Source of the DNA: CAYXVU01 sp964468725
GTDB taxonomy: Bacteria; Acidobacteriota; Blastocatellia; UBA7656
Length of the DNA: 7,059 nucleotides
Direction of reading: 5' to 3'
NCBI GenBank assembly: GCA_964468725.1
Contig: CAYXVU010000285.1
Span: 1 to 7,059 of the forward strand
Within the stretch, counting starts at the first letter, position 1, and each line of letters begins with the position of its first letter. A program made the translations under genes and the position numbers. Below are positions 5,474 to 7,059 of this stretch, in pieces. Below the pieces are notes generated by a model that did not search any database, had not been told where the DNA came from, and saw nothing but the letters and a program-made list of their open reading frames with translations.

Positions 5474-6832
5474 ATGTCCACGCTCAGTTATCGCTTGATG
5501 ATTTTCGCCCTAATCGTTTCGGTAACCGGCCTCACGGCTCGCGGCCAGTCATCTTCATCGAATGGCGAAATTCTGACCCTTGAACAGGCCATAGCGTTGG
5601 CCTTACAGGGCAATACGCAGATTAAAAACGCGGCGCTCGACATCAACAAATCCGGCGCGGAACTGGCGGCTTCAAAGACCCGGCGATTGCCGAATTTTCA
5701 ATTCGAAGTGCTCGGTTCGCAGCAGCTAACCCCGCTTGATTTCACCTTCGAGCGCGGCGTCTTCGGAACCTTTCCCGCAACCGGCCCGATTCCGGCGGAA
5801 GACACGAAAATCACTACACCTTTGAAACCGACGGCCATCTTCACAACCCGCATCACTCAGCCGTTATCACAACTCTATCGCATCACTCTCAACCTCAAAC
5901 AACTCGAACTCAAAGGCGCAATCGCCCGCGAAGAGTTGCGCGCCAAACAACAAGAGATCGTCCGCGATGTCAAACGCGCCTACTTCGCTTTGCTGCAAAC
6001 CGAAAGCGCATTGGCCGCCGCCGCCGAAACCATTCGCATGTACAAAGAACTTGACCGCGTGACCGGCGACTATTTGGCGCAACAAGTCGTCCTCCGAACC
6101 GATGGCTTGGATGTGAAGTCGCGGCTCGCTCGTTCGCAGTATGACTTGATGACGCTAGTGGATCAGGCGGGCATTCAAAAGCAACAACTCAACCTCCTGC
6201 TCGGTCGTGATGTGCTGACGCCCTTTTCGGTCGTCGCTGTGCCCGATGTGGAAGGCCTTGAATCCGATCTCGAAGCGGCGCGCAAGCAAGCCTTGCAACA
6301 GCGCCCGGAACTGCGCGAAGCACGTCTCAAAGTCAAACAAGCTGAAGCGGATCGGCGCATTAAAAAAGCGGAATTCATCCCTGAGATCAGCGCCACCTTT
6401 CAGCATGTCGCCACCGCCAACTTCAACGCTTTCATCCCGAAAAATTATATGAACGTCGGCATCACGGTTACGTGGGAAGCCTTCGATTGGGGGCGCAAGA
6501 AGAACGAACTCGCCGAAAAAGATTTTGCTGCCACGAAGGCGCGCAACGCTGTGCAAGAGGCGGAAAGCCGTGTCGCCATCGAAGTCAGCGAAAAGTTCAA
6601 CAAGCTGCGGCAGGCGCGACAACTCTTAGCGGTTGCCGAACTCAGCCGCGAGTCGGCGGCTGAAGGTGTGCGCGTGTTGACCAATCGCTACAAAGCGCAG
6701 ATGTCGCTCCTCAAAGATGTTTTGCAAGCGCAAACCCAACTTGAACAAGCCAACGATCAACGGAGACAAGCGGTGCTCGGTTTCTGGAGCGCCAAAGCGG
6801 AATTCGAAGCCGCTATAGGAGAAGATCAATGA
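5474..6832 (+). CDS. TolC-family outer-membrane efflux protein
   Basis: This 452-residue protein is predicted to form the trimeric outer-membrane and periplasmic channel of a tripartite export pump. The ATG at 5474 has a strong ribosome binding site and leads into a signal peptide (hydrophobic residues 8-20, likely cleavage after A-R-G at 24). Two outer-membrane efflux repeats follow. The first begins with LTLEQAIALAL (about residue 34) and runs to about 230, including long amphipathic helices. The second (about 245-448) opens with ALQQRPELREARLKVKQAE and contains the characteristic WEAFDWG (334-340) followed by another long coiled-coil helix. The length is usual for the family. The first repeat carries an extended hydrophilic strand-loop stretch (about residues 90-120), which I recall as common in acidobacterial homologues, unverified. 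The gene overlaps the next one, an adaptor lipoprotein, by ATGA, so the two are probably translationally coupled. The substrate cannot be inferred. Confidence 0.95.
   Translation: MSTLSYRLMIFALIVSVTGLTARGQSSSSNGEILTLEQAIALALQGNTQIKNAALDINKSGAELAASKTRRLPNFQFEVLGSQQLTPLDFTFERGVFGTFPATGPIPAEDTKITTPLKPTAIFTTRITQPLSQLYRITLNLKQLELKGAIAREELRAKQQEIVRDVKRAYFALLQTESALAAAAETIRMYKELDRVTGDYLAQQVVLRTDGLDVKSRLARSQYDLMTLVDQAGIQKQQLNLLLGRDVLTPFSVVAVPDVEGLESDLEAARKQALQQRPELREARLKVKQAEADRRIKKAEFIPEISATFQHVATANFNAFIPKNYMNVGITVTWEAFDWGRKKNELAEKDFAATKARNAVQEAESRVAIEVSEKFNKLRQARQLLAVAELSRESAAEGVRVLTNRYKAQMSLLKDVLQAQTQLEQANDQRRQAVLGFWSAKAEFEAAIGEDQ
6817..6821 (+). promoter_or_regulatory. Ribosome binding site of the adaptor gene inside the TolC-family gene
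   Basis: AGGAG lies seven bases before the ATG at 6829, within the last codons of the preceding gene. It supports the overlapping start and independent ribosome loading alongside coupling. Confidence 0.7.
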
Positions 6833-7059
6833 CCAACAGATTCTCGCAACTCATCACTCTCGCTCTGGCTTGCGCCTTGCTCGCAGGCTGCACCAAGACG
6901 GCCAAGACTGCCGACAAAGCCCCGACCCCGGTCAAAGTCGAAGTCGTGCAATCGTATTCGGCTTCCGGCGGCGCGCGCTACTCGGCGAGCATCGTTCCCA
7001 ACTCGCAAGTCGAACTCTCCTTCAGCGTCGGCGGTTTTCTCGATCAGATTTTGCAAGTG
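6829..7059 (+). CDS. Periplasmic adaptor (membrane fusion) lipoprotein of an efflux pump, partial at the window end
   Basis: Only the first 77 codons are present; the frame is still open at the window edge. The N-terminus is a lipoprotein signal: a hydrophobic stretch ending in the lipobox LAG-Cys21, so the mature protein would be lipid-anchored at Cys21 facing the periplasm. After a short charged linker, PVKVEVVQ and RYSASIVPNSQVELSFSVGGFLDQILQV match the usual start of HlyD/RND-type adaptors, where the beta-barrel strand leads into the lipoyl domain. Such adaptors join an inner-membrane pump to the TolC channel, consistent with the ATGA overlap with the upstream gene. Thr at the position after the Cys would not retain the protein in the inner membrane under the E. 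coli sorting rule, which may not apply here. The pump gene is expected downstream; RND is the likeliest type, ABC the alternative. Confidence 0.88.
   Translation, partial: MTNRFSQLITLALACALLAGCTKTAKTADKAPTPVKVEVVQSYSASGGARYSASIVPNSQVELSFSVGGFLDQILQV

Overview
The window is a stretch of bacterial chromosome with GC content in the upper 50s percent by eye. It carries four protein-coding genes, all on the + strand; the last runs off the right edge. A long secreted protein with TPR repeats, an FG-GAP/VCBS propeller and an ASPIC/UnbV domain, next to a TolC-type efflux operon with a lipoprotein adaptor, suggests a Gram-negative bacterium of the Acidobacteriota (perhaps the Blastocatellia). That placement rests on recalled similarity of the protein architectures; there is no marker gene here to confirm it.

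Layout. Positions 1-117 hold upstream sequence with a possible promoter directly against the first ATG. 118-3750 encodes a 1210-residue exported protein: signal peptide, about five TPR-like helical repeats, seven Asp-rich FG-GAP/VCBS repeats (probably one seven-bladed calcium-binding propeller), an ASPIC/UnbV domain, and a C-terminal module of about 425 residues that I cannot assign to a characterised family. Its stop codon abuts a 98-base element bounded by a perfect 11-bp inverted repeat (3751-3848). 3916-4926 encodes a 336-residue nitrilase-superfamily carbon-nitrogen hydrolase of aliphatic-amidase-like type with a complete catalytic Glu-Lys-Glu-Cys set. A 547-base gap (4927-5473) has no convincing gene but holds stem-loops, a possible promoter overlapping a 16-base palindrome, and a cluster of TTGGC(A) words. 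5474-6832 encodes a TolC-family outer-membrane efflux channel. It overlaps by four bases (ATGA) the start of a periplasmic adaptor lipoprotein (6829 to the window end).

How the genes work together. The last two genes form one transcriptional and translational unit, the outer-membrane and periplasmic parts of a tripartite export pump; the inner-membrane pump would be expected beyond the window. The first two genes appear to be independent units, since neither is closely spaced with its neighbour and nothing ties their functions to the pump. The most distinctive items are the uncharacterised C-terminal module of the first protein, the inverted-repeat element after it, and the palindrome upstream of the efflux operon. 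I see no CRISPR array, RNA gene, transposase, phage gene or defence system, and no evidence for a wholly new biological system.
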